Source: JAEXOD01 sp963663265 (GTDB lineage: Bacteria; Bacteroidota; Ignavibacteria; Ignavibacteriales; Melioribacteraceae). From it: 64,000 bases of DNA. The DNA lies in NCBI GenBank assembly GCA_963663265.2, contig CAXXXM010000002.1, forward strand, positions 2,046,001 to 2,110,000, read 5' to 3'. A program made the position numbers and the translations under genes. This document shows positions 34,751 through 44,931 of this stretch, one piece after another (positions within the stretch are counted from its first letter, which is position 1; every line of letters starts with the position of its first letter). The notes beneath the pieces were generated by a model, which had not been told where the DNA came from, ran no database searches, and was given only the letters and a program-made list of their open reading frames with translations.

Positions 34751-36169
34751 ATGAAAATATTTACAATTATATTTATAATTCTTTTGAGCTTCAGCCAACT
34801 GGGAATAGCTCAAGATTATGTTCAACCCCAAAAGAAAAATGTAATGTCTGGAGTTTTTGGAATAACGGGAGAAGGTGGAATAACATTAGGATATACGGAC
34901 TATTCGACCAAAAAAATCAACTATACCGGTAAAGCTTCGTTAGAATACTATTTGCCTTCAACAGGACAAGGAAATTTTGGAGTAAGAATATTTGGACAAA
35001 CAGGATTTATTGCAGGGAAGGATGCACCAGTTCAGTCCGGAAATGCAACAAATGAATTTTCGACAAAAGTGGATATGTACGGGGGCGGAGCATTTTATAC
35101 ACTTTCAATTGGAGATGCTATTTATCCATGGATAGGTTTTGGTATATCAAATCTTTGGTTTTATCCAAAAGATGGTAACGGAGATAAATTACAAGGTTAT
35201 AATGCAAAAGTATATAATACCCATATGCTTGGTTATAACGGAGATGCCGGTGTTCGCATTATGGTGTCTAAAAGTATGAGCTTTAATTTTGCAGCTGGTC
35301 TTGTTGTAGGAAGCAAAGATTTCCTTGACGATATACAAATAGGTTCTCATAACGATCTGTTTTATACACTAACAGCGGGAGTGTCATATAACTTTGGAAG
35401 AGAAAAAGATGATGATAGTGATGGTGTGTCTAATTTAGAAGATAGATGCCCAAATACTCCAATTGGTATTGAAGTAGATGAATTTGGTTGTCCGCTTGAT
35501 ATTGATAAAGATGGTGTACCCGATTATCTTGACAAATGCTCCAATACACCAAAAAATGTAAAAGTAGATATTAATGGTTGTCCACTTGATACTGATAAAG
35601 ATGGCGTGCCTGATTATCTTGACAAATGTTCTGATACACCGGAAAATGTAAAAGTAGATATTAATGGTTGCCCACTTGATTCTGACAAAGATAATGTCCC
35701 GGATTATCTTGATAAATGCCCCAATACCCCTCATGGTGTTGAAGTTGATAAAAACGGATGTGAAGTAAAACCGGCAATTCAAGATACAGTACTAATTGTT
35801 CAGCCGGTTGAAATAGAATCTATTGTACTTAGCGGAGATGCGAATTTTGAATTTAGTAAAGCAAAATTGTTACCCGGTGCTCGCACAGCCCTCGAACCAC
35901 TTGTAGCGACAATGAAAAATCATCCTAATTATATTTGGGAAATTGGTGGCTATACTGATGGAGTAGGATCTGCAAGTTATAATAAAAAGCTTTCGAAAGA
36001 AAGAGCAAATGCAGTTGTTGATTATCTTATAAGTAGAGATGTTAAAAGAGATTGTTTGAAAGTAGTTGGGTATGGAAAAGATAATCCTATTGCAACTAAT
36101 GATACCGTTGAAGGACGTTCGATGAATAGAAGAGTTGAAATAAAAGTCCTTACAAAAGATACAAAGTAA
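34751..36169 (+). CDS. OmpA-family outer-membrane protein with thrombospondin type 3 repeats
   Basis: 472 residues: signal peptide (MKIFTIIFIILLSFSQLGIAQ), an N-terminal beta barrel (about 25-215), four calcium-binding TSP3 repeats (about 222-340; DSDGVSNLEDRCPNTP, DKDGVPDYLDKC), and a C-terminal OmpA peptidoglycan-binding domain (about 355-470) with GYTDGVGSASYNKKLSKERA and NRRVEI. It anchors the outer membrane to the cell wall; the acidic repeats should form a Ca-stiffened linker. The gene is followed by a long hairpin terminator. Confidence 0.93.
   Translation: MKIFTIIFIILLSFSQLGIAQDYVQPQKKNVMSGVFGITGEGGITLGYTDYSTKKINYTGKASLEYYLPSTGQGNFGVRIFGQTGFIAGKDAPVQSGNATNEFSTKVDMYGGGAFYTLSIGDAIYPWIGFGISNLWFYPKDGNGDKLQGYNAKVYNTHMLGYNGDAGVRIMVSKSMSFNFAAGLVVGSKDFLDDIQIGSHNDLFYTLTAGVSYNFGREKDDDSDGVSNLEDRCPNTPIGIEVDEFGCPLDIDKDGVPDYLDKCSNTPKNVKVDINGCPLDTDKDGVPDYLDKCSDTPENVKVDINGCPLDSDKDNVPDYLDKCPNTPHGVEVDKNGCEVKPAIQDTVLIVQPVEIESIVLSGDANFEFSKAKLLPGARTALEPLVATMKNHPNYIWEIGGYTDGVGSASYNKKLSKERANAVVDYLISRDVKRDCLKVVGYGKDNPIATNDTVEGRSMNRRVEIKVLTKDTK
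35411..35762 (+). repeat. In-gene tandem 90-bp repeats (TSP3 units)
   Basis: Units of 90 bases (30 codons) start near 35411, 35501, 35591 and 35681. The second to fourth are highly similar in DNA (GATAAAGATGGTGTACC, then GATTATCTTGACAAATG), indicating recent duplication or conversion of the calcium-binding linker. Confidence 0.85.
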
Positions 36170-36180
36170 GTTTAGTAATT

Positions 36181-36229
36181 TAATGTTTAATTAAAGCGGT
36201 TAAATACCGCTTTGATTAATTAAACATTA
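36181..36229 (+). terminator. Terminator after the OmpA-like gene
   Basis: AAAGCGGT pairs with ACCGCTTT around a TAAAT loop (36201-36205). AATGTTTAATT on the left and AATTAAACATT on the right extend the stem after a small bulge. A-T-rich flanks follow rather than a pure T run. Confidence 0.65.
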
Positions 36230-36534
36230 AAATGATATTCGCGAAAATTATAACAGAATAGTTTAAAAGTAGATTTGTTGAAAATATTAGAATGAACTTA
36301 AAAGAATCAAAATAGAAATAACGAGGTACATAATCAGCATTTGTAATTAAATGAACAAAATTACTATTTATTCTTTGGCTGTAATAAATAAACTGCCTTT
36401 ATATGTGCACTAAGACTATTTTGATGATTTGAGTATTAAATATAATGAATGAGTTTTAAGATATAAATATTATTGACTTAATTTCTTTTACTCCATCTAA
36501 TTATTTTAGCCGTAACTTACCCAAATAAGGTGTT
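36230..36534. other. Intergenic region before the CheB-CheR gene
   Basis: About 300 AT-rich bases that presumably hold the promoter of the kinase operon. I see no clear boxes or repeats. Confidence 0.4.
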
Positions 36535-39501
36535 ATGAAACAAAAAAGATTTATTAAACAATCTACTGAAGAGAAACAAAACAGCATAGCCAAAGTTCTT
36601 TTGAATGAAGTGGTTTATGTTGCTGGAATTGGAGCATCTGCGGGAGGCTTAGAAGCACTTGAAAGATTTTTAGGAAGTATGCCTGAAGATTCAGGAATTG
36701 CATTTATTGTAGCCCTGCATTTAGATCCTAACCATGTAAGCATAATGCCGGAATTACTTCAAAGATCAACTAAAATGCAATTGTATCAAGCTGAAGATGG
36801 AATGGTGGTAAAACCGAATCATGTGTATGTTACACCTGCTAACAGGGACATTGCAATATTTCACGGTGTAATTCAACTTATTGAGCCACTTGAAGCTCAC
36901 GGTTTTAGATTTCCAATTGACTACTTTTTTAAGTCACTCTCAAAAGATTTTAGGGAAAAGGCAATTTGCATAATTCTATCGGGAATGGCATCTGACGGTA
37001 CATTAGGCTTAAAAGAAATAAAAACAAACTTAGGTATGGTAATGGTTCAAGAACCTAAATCTGCCAAATATGATGGAATGCCTAATAGTGCAATAAATAC
37101 GGGATTAGCTGACTATGTACTTTTGCCTGAAGAAATGCCAGAGCAGTTAATTAAATATATCTCGTCAAATTTCAATAATATTTCGTTTGAAAAAGAAATT
37201 TCGGACGAAAAAACATTAGATCAGTTTCAAAAAATATTTATAATTTTAAGGAATCATACAGGACATGATTTTTCGCATTACAAACAAAATACTATTTTTA
37301 GGCGTGTTGAAAAGCGAATGAATAATGCTCAGTTAGATACACTCCCTAATTATATCCGGATGCTTCAAGAAAATCCTAAAGAAATTGAAAACTTATTTAA
37401 TGAACTATTAATTGGGGTAACAAGTTTTTTCAGAGATCCGGAAGCTTTTGAGGAAATAAAAACTATTTTGTATAATTTGGTAAAAAATAAACCCAATAAT
37501 AGTTTTATAAGAATTTGGGTGCCCGGGTGTTCAACAGGTGAAGAAGCATATTCGATTGCAATTATTTTACGAGAATGCATTATTGACCTTAAAAAATATC
37601 TTAATATACAAATATTTGCAACTGATATTGATAATAACAATATTGAAAAAGCACGTTTAGGTACATTTGTTGGAATTGAATCTGAAGTAAGTAAGGAACG
37701 ATTAAAAAAATTCTTTATTTCAGAAGGCAACATATATCATATACGAAAAGAAATTAGAGAGATGTTAGTATTTGCTGTACAGAGTATTATTAAAGATCCT
37801 CCATTTACAAAGCTCGATCTTATTTCATGCCGTAATTTACTTATTTATTTTAATGGAGAATTGCAAAAGAAAATAATTCCACTTTTCCATTTTAGTCTTT
37901 TACTTACTGGAACTTTATTTCTTGGTTCATCTGAAACAATTGGATGTTATGTCGATCTATTTTCGATAATTGATAAAAAATGGAAAATATATAGTAGAAG
38001 AGATACTGTCTATTCCAATACATTGTTTGTTGAATATCCGGTTTCGCATTATATTGGTAGAATCCATGAAAGCAATATAAATACTAAAAAAAGCGAAACA
38101 AAGAACATCTCACAGCTTGCAGAAAAAATTATATTAAAAAATTGTTCGCCTAATTGTGCAATAATTAATGAAAATGGGGATATAATATATAGTTATGGTA
38201 GAGTGGGGAAATATCTGGAGTTACCACATGGTGAAGCAAAATTAAATATTTTCGAAATGGCTTGTGATGGTTTGCAACAAGAGTTACCATTGTTGGTAAG
38301 AAAAGTAGTGTTAGGTAAAAAATCACTATCTTCAAAAGGAATTAAAGTTAAAGCTAATGGAATAAAATATCTGATTAATATAAGTGTTAAATTGATAAAG
38401 GAACCTATAGTAATGTTAGGCACATTACTGATTATATTTGAAGAGATGCTACCTCAAAAAAAAGTTTTAACTTCTGTAAATATTCAAAAAGATATAAACT
38501 CAGAAAACATAATTAAAGAACTGACGCATGAATTAAAAAAAACTAAAGAAAATCTTAGGGCAACAATTGAAGAATTGGAAACTTCAAATGAAGAACTGAA
38601 ATCAGCTAACGAAGAAATGCAATCCACCAATGAAGAAATGCAAAGTTCAAATGAAGAATTAGAAACTTCAAAAGAAGAATTACAATCCTTAAATGAAGAG
38701 TTAATTACAGTTAATACTGAACTTCAGAATAAAAATGATGAATTATCAGTTGTATATAATGATATGAAAAATTTACTTGATGGATTTGATATACCAACAA
38801 TTTTCTTAGATAATAATTTGGTAATTAAAAGATTTACAATTCATGCAACCAAAGTTATAAACCTAATTCCATCAGATGTTGGAAGACCTATCACACATAT
38901 TTCTACAAATCTAAAATACGAAAAACTAATTGAGGATACAAAAGAAGTGTTAAGGACTTTAATGTCAAAAGAAATTGAAATACAAAACAATGATGGGGCT
39001 TGGTACCAGATCAAAATATTACCTTACCGGACTTCAAATAATTATATTGATGGTGTTGTAATAACTTTTATAGATATAAGTAAATTGAAAATAGTATATG
39101 AAGAGATAAACAACTTAAATAAAGAGATTATGATTGGGCAGGAATATGCTAATAATATTATCGATACAGTTAGGGACTCGTTGCTAATTCTTGACGATGG
39201 TTTAAAGGTGGTTTCGGCAAATAGATCGTTTTATAAAATGTTTAACACGGTTGCAGAAAAAACCGTAGGCAAATATATTTACCAGTTTAATGATAATAAT
39301 TGGAGGACTCAAAAACTCAGAAAACTTTTAGAAAAAATTATACCTGAAAGAAAAGTTTTTGAAGATTACGAAGTTGAGTATAATTTAAATGATGGGAAAA
39401 CCATGAAGTTATTACTAAATGCAAGGCAAATATATCATAAAGATAATAAAACAAAACTAATACTACTCGCATTTCAATATCAAAATGTAAATAAAGGTTA
39501 A
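36535..39501 (+). CDS. CheB-CheR-coiled-coil-PAS fusion protein
   Basis: 988 residues. CheB methylesterase domain (about 25-210) with the triad Ser35 (GIGASAGG), His62 (ALHLDP) and Asp154 (SGMASDGT). CheR methyltransferase domain (about 220-480) with VPGCSTGEEAYSIAI and FATDIDNNNIEKAR for S-adenosylmethionine binding, and RNLLIYF. A long Glu-rich coiled coil follows (about 660-740: heptads like SNEELKSANEEM), then two PAS domains (about 745-860 and 880-985). No receiver domain and no kinase core. Such CheB-CheR-PAS proteins usually act in stress or developmental pathways rather than flagellar chemotaxis. The next gene, a PAS histidine kinase, starts two bases after the stop, so the two are partners in one operon. 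Confidence 0.95.
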   Translation: MKQKRFIKQSTEEKQNSIAKVLLNEVVYVAGIGASAGGLEALERFLGSMPEDSGIAFIVALHLDPNHVSIMPELLQRSTKMQLYQAEDGMVVKPNHVYVTPANRDIAIFHGVIQLIEPLEAHGFRFPIDYFFKSLSKDFREKAICIILSGMASDGTLGLKEIKTNLGMVMVQEPKSAKYDGMPNSAINTGLADYVLLPEEMPEQLIKYISSNFNNISFEKEISDEKTLDQFQKIFIILRNHTGHDFSHYKQNTIFRRVEKRMNNAQLDTLPNYIRMLQENPKEIENLFNELLIGVTSFFRDPEAFEEIKTILYNLVKNKPNNSFIRIWVPGCSTGEEAYSIAIILRECIIDLKKYLNIQIFATDIDNNNIEKARLGTFVGIESEVSKERLKKFFISEGNIYHIRKEIREMLVFAVQSIIKDPPFTKLDLISCRNLLIYFNGELQKKIIPLFHFSLLLTGTLFLGSSETIGCYVDLFSIIDKKWKIYSRRDTVYSNTLFVEYPVSHYIGRIHESNINTKKSETKNISQLAEKIILKNCSPNCAIINENGDIIYSYGRVGKYLELPHGEAKLNIFEMACDGLQQELPLLVRKVVLGKKSLSSKGIKVKANGIKYLINISVKLIKEPIVMLGTLLIIFEEMLPQKKVLTSVNIQKDINSENIIKELTHELKKTKENLRATIEELETSNEELKSANEEMQSTNEEMQSSNEELETSKEELQSLNEELITVNTELQNKNDELSVVYNDMKNLLDGFDIPTIFLDNNLVIKRFTIHATKVINLIPSDVGRPITHISTNLKYEKLIEDTKEVLRTLMSKEIEIQNNDGAWYQIKILPYRTSNNYIDGVVITFIDISKLKIVYEEINNLNKEIMIGQEYANNIIDTVRDSLLILDDGLKVVSANRSFYKMFNTVAEKTVGKYIYQFNDNNWRTQKLRKLLEKIIPERKVFEDYEVEYNLNDGKTMKLLLNARQIYHKDNKTKLILLAFQYQNVNKG

Positions 39502-39502
39502 A

Positions 39503-40783
39503 ATGGAATTACAAACGAAAGATTCAGCAAAAGGTAATAATAGTAAAGCTAACAAAACTATTACTACTGATAAGGAGCCTTCAACTGTTGAAGAAATTGA
39601 AGATATTCGACGGTTAGTACAACTACTTCAAATTCATCAAATTGAATTAGAACATCAAAATGAAGAACTTAGAATTGCTCAAGTAGAGCTTGAAACTTCA
39701 AGGACTGAATATGTTAATCTATTTGATTTTGCCCCAATCCCATACTTTAAATTAAATAAGCAAGGATTGATTAAGGAAGTAAATATAAAAGCCAGTGAAA
39801 TGTGTGGGGTTGAACGACGCAAATTAGTGAGTAGCAATTTTAAAACTCTAATTTTGCAAGAGGAAAGAAATAAATTTAATCAATTTATTCAAACAGTTTT
39901 TGATACTAAAATTAAACAGCGATGTGAAATAAGGATAAAGAATAAAACCAATTGTGTTTATGAAGTTTTATTGGAAGGTTTAGAAATAATTGATTTAGTA
40001 GAGAAAGATGCATATTGTCATATTGCTCTAATTGATTTGACGGATTATAAAAGTGTTGAAAATGATCTTAAAAAGACAGCCGAACAACTAATATTGCTTA
40101 ATGCAACAAAAGATAAGTTTTTTTCAATTATTGCACACGATTTGCGAAGTCCATTTCATGCATTGCTGGGTCTATCCGAAATACTTGCTTCAGATGGAGA
40201 AAGTTATTCGCCAGATGAAATAAAATCCTTTGGTAAAGGCTTAAACGATAATGTTAAAAATATTTATCACTTGTTGGATAATCTACTTAAATGGGCAATG
40301 ATGCAAAGGGATATGGTGATATTTAAGCCTGAAAGGATGAACCTTTTTGAAGTAGTTAATTCGGTTGTTGAAATGACAAGAGAAAGCTTAAAGAATAAAA
40401 AAATTACAATTTATAATGACGTTAATAAGGATATTGATATTTATGCTGATTCATCAATGCTCTTTTCCATAATACATAATTTGATAACCAATGCAATTAA
40501 ATTTACAGCGGAGTTTGGAAAAATAATAGTTGAAGCAGGTGAAAGACATGATTTAGTTGAAGTTAGTGTACAAGATACAGGTATTGGTATTAATATTGAT
40601 ACTTTAAGTAATTTGTTTGATTTCGCATCTGTTATAACAACTAATGGAACCAATGGCGAAAAAGGTACCGGACTTGGTTTACCACTTTGCAAAGAGTTCG
40701 TAGAGAAAAATGGTGGAAAATTATGGGCAAATAGTGAAGTGGGTAAAGGGACAAAGATTATGTTTACGCTACCTAAAAAATAA
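39503..40783 (+). CDS. PAS-domain cytoplasmic histidine kinase
   Basis: 426 residues, no membrane segment. An N-terminal coiled coil (QIHQIELEHQNEELRIAQVE), one PAS domain (about 65-190), a HisKA domain with the phospho-acceptor His in FFSIIAHDLRSPFHALLG (about 215), and an ATPase domain with N box NLITNAIKFT, G1 DTGIGI and G2 GTGLGLPLCKEF. The LQxHQIELExQNEELR stretch is the coiled coil often paired with CheB-CheR fusions. Translationally coupled to the CheB-CheR gene. No response regulator follows, so the output partner is elsewhere. Confidence 0.95.
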   Translation: MELQTKDSAKGNNSKANKTITTDKEPSTVEEIEDIRRLVQLLQIHQIELEHQNEELRIAQVELETSRTEYVNLFDFAPIPYFKLNKQGLIKEVNIKASEMCGVERRKLVSSNFKTLILQEERNKFNQFIQTVFDTKIKQRCEIRIKNKTNCVYEVLLEGLEIIDLVEKDAYCHIALIDLTDYKSVENDLKKTAEQLILLNATKDKFFSIIAHDLRSPFHALLGLSEILASDGESYSPDEIKSFGKGLNDNVKNIYHLLDNLLKWAMMQRDMVIFKPERMNLFEVVNSVVEMTRESLKNKKITIYNDVNKDIDIYADSSMLFSIIHNLITNAIKFTAEFGKIIVEAGERHDLVEVSVQDTGIGINIDTLSNLFDFASVITTNGTNGEKGTGLGLPLCKEFVEKNGGKLWANSEVGKGTKIMFTLPKK

Positions 40784-40949
40784 CATAAACAAAAAGTCAA
40801 TTGTCATTAATAATAGAAAAATAAAAATAGCCAGTTACTGTTGTAAGTTGAAATGAGAAATACCGGAATAATTAACGAAATAAAATTAATCTGATTTGCT
40901 GTTTGTGGAAATGTGAATTATTAAAATAAAACATACAAATAAGAAATGA

Positions 40950-42098
40950 TTAATAATTGTCGAAAATTATACTTGGTACATCTACAAATCCATTTGAATA
41001 GCTAAGTGTTTGAAAAGGATTGTTAATAAAATAAGGGGCAATAGATACATAATCACCAGGTAAATTGAATTCAGGTCTTGAGCTGAGTATAACATTTAGA
41101 GTTTTTCCCAAACCTGATTCATACATTCCGCCACACCAAGCTTTTACGTTGCTAATTTCGCATAAGTGAGCAATTTTTATTGCTTCAAGATAACCACCAA
41201 CTCGTTGAGGTTTAATATTAATAATTAATTTTTCAAGCGAGGAATGCTCTTTCCAAAGTTCAATAGCCTGTCTTCCGTGCATTTCATTTAAAATGCTTTC
41301 GTCCAAACAGATAGGTGTGGAAAGATTGCTTAATTGTTTCGAGTGGTCATAAATATCATCATTTCTACCGGGTTGTTCAATCATAACTAAATTATAATTG
41401 TCTAATTCTTTTAGTAAAGCTAAATGCTCGTTATTAAATAGGTCATAAGAAGCATTAGCATCTACTTGCAATTGAATGCTAGGATATTTTTTGCGGATTG
41501 CCTCAATAACCGTTATATCCATTCCAGGTTTAATTTTAACCTTAACTCTTTTTACATTTCTTCTATCAACAGCAATATGTACTTTTATTAAAATATTATC
41601 AATTCTATCCTCAATTCCTAAGCTAACTCCTGCTTCAACTTTTTTGCGTGTTCCACCCCATAAATTTTTAATAGGTTCTCTATGCAAATAAGAAAGAGCA
41701 GTCCAGTAAGCACCTTCAATTCCACACTTAGCAATATTGTGCCCAACTATCCAGTCGTAATTTTTTGTAAAAGAATTAATATCAGTTATTGGTTCTTTAT
41801 TCGATTTTAAGCTTTTGATTATATACTTTAAAGCAGTATTTACAGTATCGGAGGATTCAGAGTTGTAGTATGGTAAGTTTAAAGGTGAGCATTCACCAAT
41901 ACCGGGAATTATTTCTCCTTGTTCGTTTTTGAAAAGAATTTGGGGGAAATACCTTGTTAATTTTTGGAAATTCCCATAAGCAGTTGTGATTGGAAAAGTA
42001 AGTTTAAAATCTTTTTTGAATACCGAGATCGAGTCAATAAACAAAGGAGTTTTGTTTAAGTATACATTTAATTGTTCCAAATTAACAATAGGTTCCAT
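40950..42098 (-). CDS. menC: Enolase-superfamily enzyme, o-succinylbenzoate synthase / N-succinylamino acid racemase type
   Basis: About 382 residues from the ATG at 42098. An upstream TTG-CTG extension has no better ribosome binding site, and that of the ATG is weak. The enolase-superfamily site is complete: KVKIK (acid/base K190 and K192 in the extended numbering), metal ligands Asp215 (VDAN), Glu243 (IEQP) and Asp268 (LDES), and the second base Lys298 (NIKPQRVGG). WCGGMYESGLGK is typical of the MenC/NSAR group. Probable step: SHCHC to o-succinylbenzoate in menaquinone synthesis. No other men genes are adjacent, and racemase activity is common in this group, so the symbol is tentative. Confidence 0.8.
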   Translation of the reverse strand: MEPIVNLEQLNVYLNKTPLFIDSISVFKKDFKLTFPITTAYGNFQKLTRYFPQILFKNEQGEIIPGIGECSPLNLPYYNSESSDTVNTALKYIIKSLKSNKEPITDINSFTKNYDWIVGHNIAKCGIEGAYWTALSYLHREPIKNLWGGTRKKVEAGVSLGIEDRIDNILIKVHIAVDRRNVKRVKVKIKPGMDITVIEAIRKKYPSIQLQVDANASYDLFNNEHLALLKELDNYNLVMIEQPGRNDDIYDHSKQLSNLSTPICLDESILNEMHGRQAIELWKEHSSLEKLIINIKPQRVGGYLEAIKIAHLCEISNVKAWCGGMYESGLGKTLNVILSSRPEFNLPGDYVSIAPYFINNPFQTLSYSNGFVDVPSIIFDNY

Positions 42099-42136
42099 CA
42101 GCAACTGAGTTTAATTTATATTAAGTGTTAATATAA

Positions 42137-42175
42137 AAAAAGTCTCATTGTAAAAAAACAACAATGAGACTTTTT
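42137..42175. terminator. Strong hairpin terminator
   Basis: 15-bp perfect stem (42137-42151 with 42161-42175; AGTCTCATTGT core) with A runs on the left arm and T runs on the right, so it works in either direction. It lies 20 bases past the stop codon of the large propeller gene transcribed leftward. Confidence 0.85.
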
Positions 42176-42195
42176 GAAATAAATTAAATGAAACT

Positions 42196-44568
42196 CTATT
42201 TTATTAAGCACATCTTTTTAGTTTCAACAAAATTTCCTGCTTGTAATTTGTAAAAATATACACCACTTGAAAAACTTCCTGCGTTCCATTCTTTTTTATA
42301 ATTACCTGCTTCCATATTTTCGTTAATTATTGTAGCAACTTCTTTTCCTAATACATCATAAATCTTTAGAGAAACCTTTTCGTTAGAAGGAATACTAAAA
42401 GATATAGTTGTGGATGGATTAAATGGATTAGGGTAATTTTGAGATAAATTAAAAGAAAAGTCTGCCATGTTAACATTTACTGATATAGTTTTTGAATACT
42501 CAAAAGTGCCATCATAATCAATTTGTTTAAGGCGATAAGAGTATGAACCGGCAGTTAAGTTGTTATCAGTAAAAGAATAATCTTGTGGATTTGTTGTGGT
42601 ACCATTACCTTTAATAAAACCAATGTTTACCCATTTATTATCTTCTTTCATTCTTTGGATTTCAAAACCATTATTGTTTGTTTCCGTTGCAGTCTTCCAA
42701 CTAAGTGAAACTATCCCATTATTGCAATTAGCAGAAAAAGAAGTAAGTTCAACCGGAACCACGCTGTTTGGGTAAAATACAGATGCTCCGTCACTTGTTG
42801 AAAGCCAAACTTCAATTTGATTGTTTGTTTCTTTTAAATCAATATCATAAATATACTGACCGGATAAACCCGAGTTAAGAATTGTGTATTGAGTGAATGT
42901 TGTGTCGTCATATTTTACGAGTCCATTTGCAGTTCCAAACCACTTAATATTGTTTTTATCAACACGAATATTTGAGATTTCGTTTGAAGGGAAGGTGCTA
43001 TCGGCAGTTGAGAGGTTTACAATTATAGAATCTTTAATTGAATATAAGCCACGAGATCTTGTGCCAATCCAAAGTGTATTGTTGGAATCTAAATCCATGT
43101 CCCAACAATCTGGTGTTCCATAAAGAAAATGTTCCCAATTAGTTCCATCATACTTTGCAACTCCAGCATTTGAAGCAAACCACACATTGTTGTTTTTATC
43201 AACTTTAATTGAGTTTACACTTGTATAAGGTATACCGGAATTTTGATAAGTATAATGAGTATAGTTCTGTCCATCATATTTGTAAGCACCATCCGCATAA
43301 GTCCCAACCCAAATATTCCCGGAACTATCCTTAGCAAAACAATTTACTCTGTTATCTGTTAGTGAAAAGTTATTTATATTATGATGTGACCATAACGAGA
43401 CGTTTTGGACAGAAAAACCTTGGTCGGTAGCAAACCATTTCTTACCTGTTTCTTTGTCAAGAAAAAAATCATGAATTGTATTATTTGGTAATTGCGAAGA
43501 TGAAGTATCATAAACAGTCCAGTTAGGATCGTCATGTTTAACAACTCCTTCAAATGTACTAAACCATTGAATGTTGCCATCGAGAAAAATGGAATTAACT
43601 CTACTTCCAATAATTTTTGAATTAGAAATATTAGCTTTATAAATTTCCTCGTTATCAAGTAAACAAAGCCCTTCAAAATATCCTGAAAACCAGATTTTAT
43701 ATCCATCAAAACAACTAACATGAAAGATGTGATCGGGTAAACCCGTACTATTTGGTGAAGAGTAAAAATTTGTTACAAAGCTGCCGTTGTACTTTAATAA
43801 GCCGAGTTCAGACCCAAGCCATAAAAAGCCATCGCTATCTTCTGCAATATCGTAGATTTTATAACTTGCAGTAAAAGGTCCCACAATATACCGTCCTGTC
43901 TTTCTAAATAAACCTTGTGTAGTGGCAAGCCACATAGTATCATTACTTGCAATAAATACTTTGTTTACATGGGTATATTCGGGCCAAATGTAATGATCAA
44001 TGAACTCATTTCCTTTAAATTCAACTAACGAATAATCACCACCAAACCATTTTGTATTATTTTCATCAATAGTTACTTTACCAATAGAATTAGTTGGAAT
44101 TTGGGAATTAGAAGTATTATATAAAGTGAAAACATCGTAAGATTTTTCAACTAATCCATAACCGGTTCCTAACCAAATTTTGTAACCATCCTCAATTGCT
44201 ATTGAGTTAATGTTATCTATTGGCATTCCGGTATTGGCAGAGTTGTAAACTGTCCATATCATCCCATCGTACTTTGCTAAGCCCCCGCGTGCGGTAGCAA
44301 TCCAAACATTGCCATAAGCATCTTCAGCTACATCGTTAATAGCATTATCAGGCAAACCCGAATTAGCAGTATTAAAGACTGTTGATTCTCTACTTCCTTT
44401 GTTAACATGAGCCAAACCCGACTCTGTGCCAACCCATAAATGATTAAAGTCGTCAACAATACAATTAGCCCATGTTCCTTTTGTATATTGAACCCAACTT
44501 CCTTCTTGTGCAAAGTTATTTTGTGTTACTAAAAATATAATTATCAAAAGTAGTGTACTACGTTTCAT
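42196..44568 (-). CDS. Secreted two-component-regulator-type propeller protein with T9SS sorting domain
   Basis: 790 residues: signal peptide (MKRSTLLLIIIFLVTQNNFAQ), then about 14 or more propeller units of about 40 residues with the W.G...GL..YDG pattern (NVWIATARGGLAKYDG, NVWFASNAGVAKYDG, IKWFGTANGLVKYDD) over about 25-600. A Fn3-like domain (VPVELTSFSANCNNGIVSLSW, about 605-700) and the T9SS type A sorting domain (NYPNPFNPSTTISF, then SGVYFYKLQAGN) follow. The propeller is the same type as the periplasmic sensor of hybrid two-component systems, but there is no membrane or kinase part. Here it is a free exported protein, presumably surface-attached; ligand unknown. Confidence 0.9.
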   Translation of the reverse strand: MKRSTLLLIIIFLVTQNNFAQEGSWVQYTKGTWANCIVDDFNHLWVGTESGLAHVNKGSRESTVFNTANSGLPDNAINDVAEDAYGNVWIATARGGLAKYDGMIWTVYNSANTGMPIDNINSIAIEDGYKIWLGTGYGLVEKSYDVFTLYNTSNSQIPTNSIGKVTIDENNTKWFGGDYSLVEFKGNEFIDHYIWPEYTHVNKVFIASNDTMWLATTQGLFRKTGRYIVGPFTASYKIYDIAEDSDGFLWLGSELGLLKYNGSFVTNFYSSPNSTGLPDHIFHVSCFDGYKIWFSGYFEGLCLLDNEEIYKANISNSKIIGSRVNSIFLDGNIQWFSTFEGVVKHDDPNWTVYDTSSSQLPNNTIHDFFLDKETGKKWFATDQGFSVQNVSLWSHHNINNFSLTDNRVNCFAKDSSGNIWVGTYADGAYKYDGQNYTHYTYQNSGIPYTSVNSIKVDKNNNVWFASNAGVAKYDGTNWEHFLYGTPDCWDMDLDSNNTLWIGTRSRGLYSIKDSIIVNLSTADSTFPSNEISNIRVDKNNIKWFGTANGLVKYDDTTFTQYTILNSGLSGQYIYDIDLKETNNQIEVWLSTSDGASVFYPNSVVPVELTSFSANCNNGIVSLSWKTATETNNNGFEIQRMKEDNKWVNIGFIKGNGTTTNPQDYSFTDNNLTAGSYSYRLKQIDYDGTFEYSKTISVNVNMADFSFNLSQNYPNPFNPSTTISFSIPSNEKVSLKIYDVLGKEVATIINENMEAGNYKKEWNAGSFSSGVYFYKLQAGNFVETKKMCLIK

Positions 44569-44931
44569 AAATCCCCGATAGTCTGTTTTAATTAACCAAT
44601 TATTTTGTTACCCGAATAGCAATATATGAGTAGTTAATGTGTGCTGCAAATTAATTCTGCTTGGTTATTGGTAAACGTGATTTAAAGCACATTGAGCTAA
44701 ATATAAATATTAAAATACTTTAGCTTGTGTATCAAAATGAAAAATGTATTAATATGAGACATTGCGGATATTAAAAAATTATTAAAAAATGTCGATAATG
44801 ATTAGATAAATCATTAATAATTGTAAATTTACATGGTCTTTTTTGTGAGGAATCAAGAAAATAGGTTTGGCACAAAATTTTATATACTTAAACGATTAAG
44901 ATTAAAATAAAATAATAATATAGAGGATAGA
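44569..44931. other. Divergent intergenic region
   Basis: About 360 AT-rich bases between two divergent exported-protein genes. Promoters for both must be here, but no repeat or box stands out. Confidence 0.4.
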
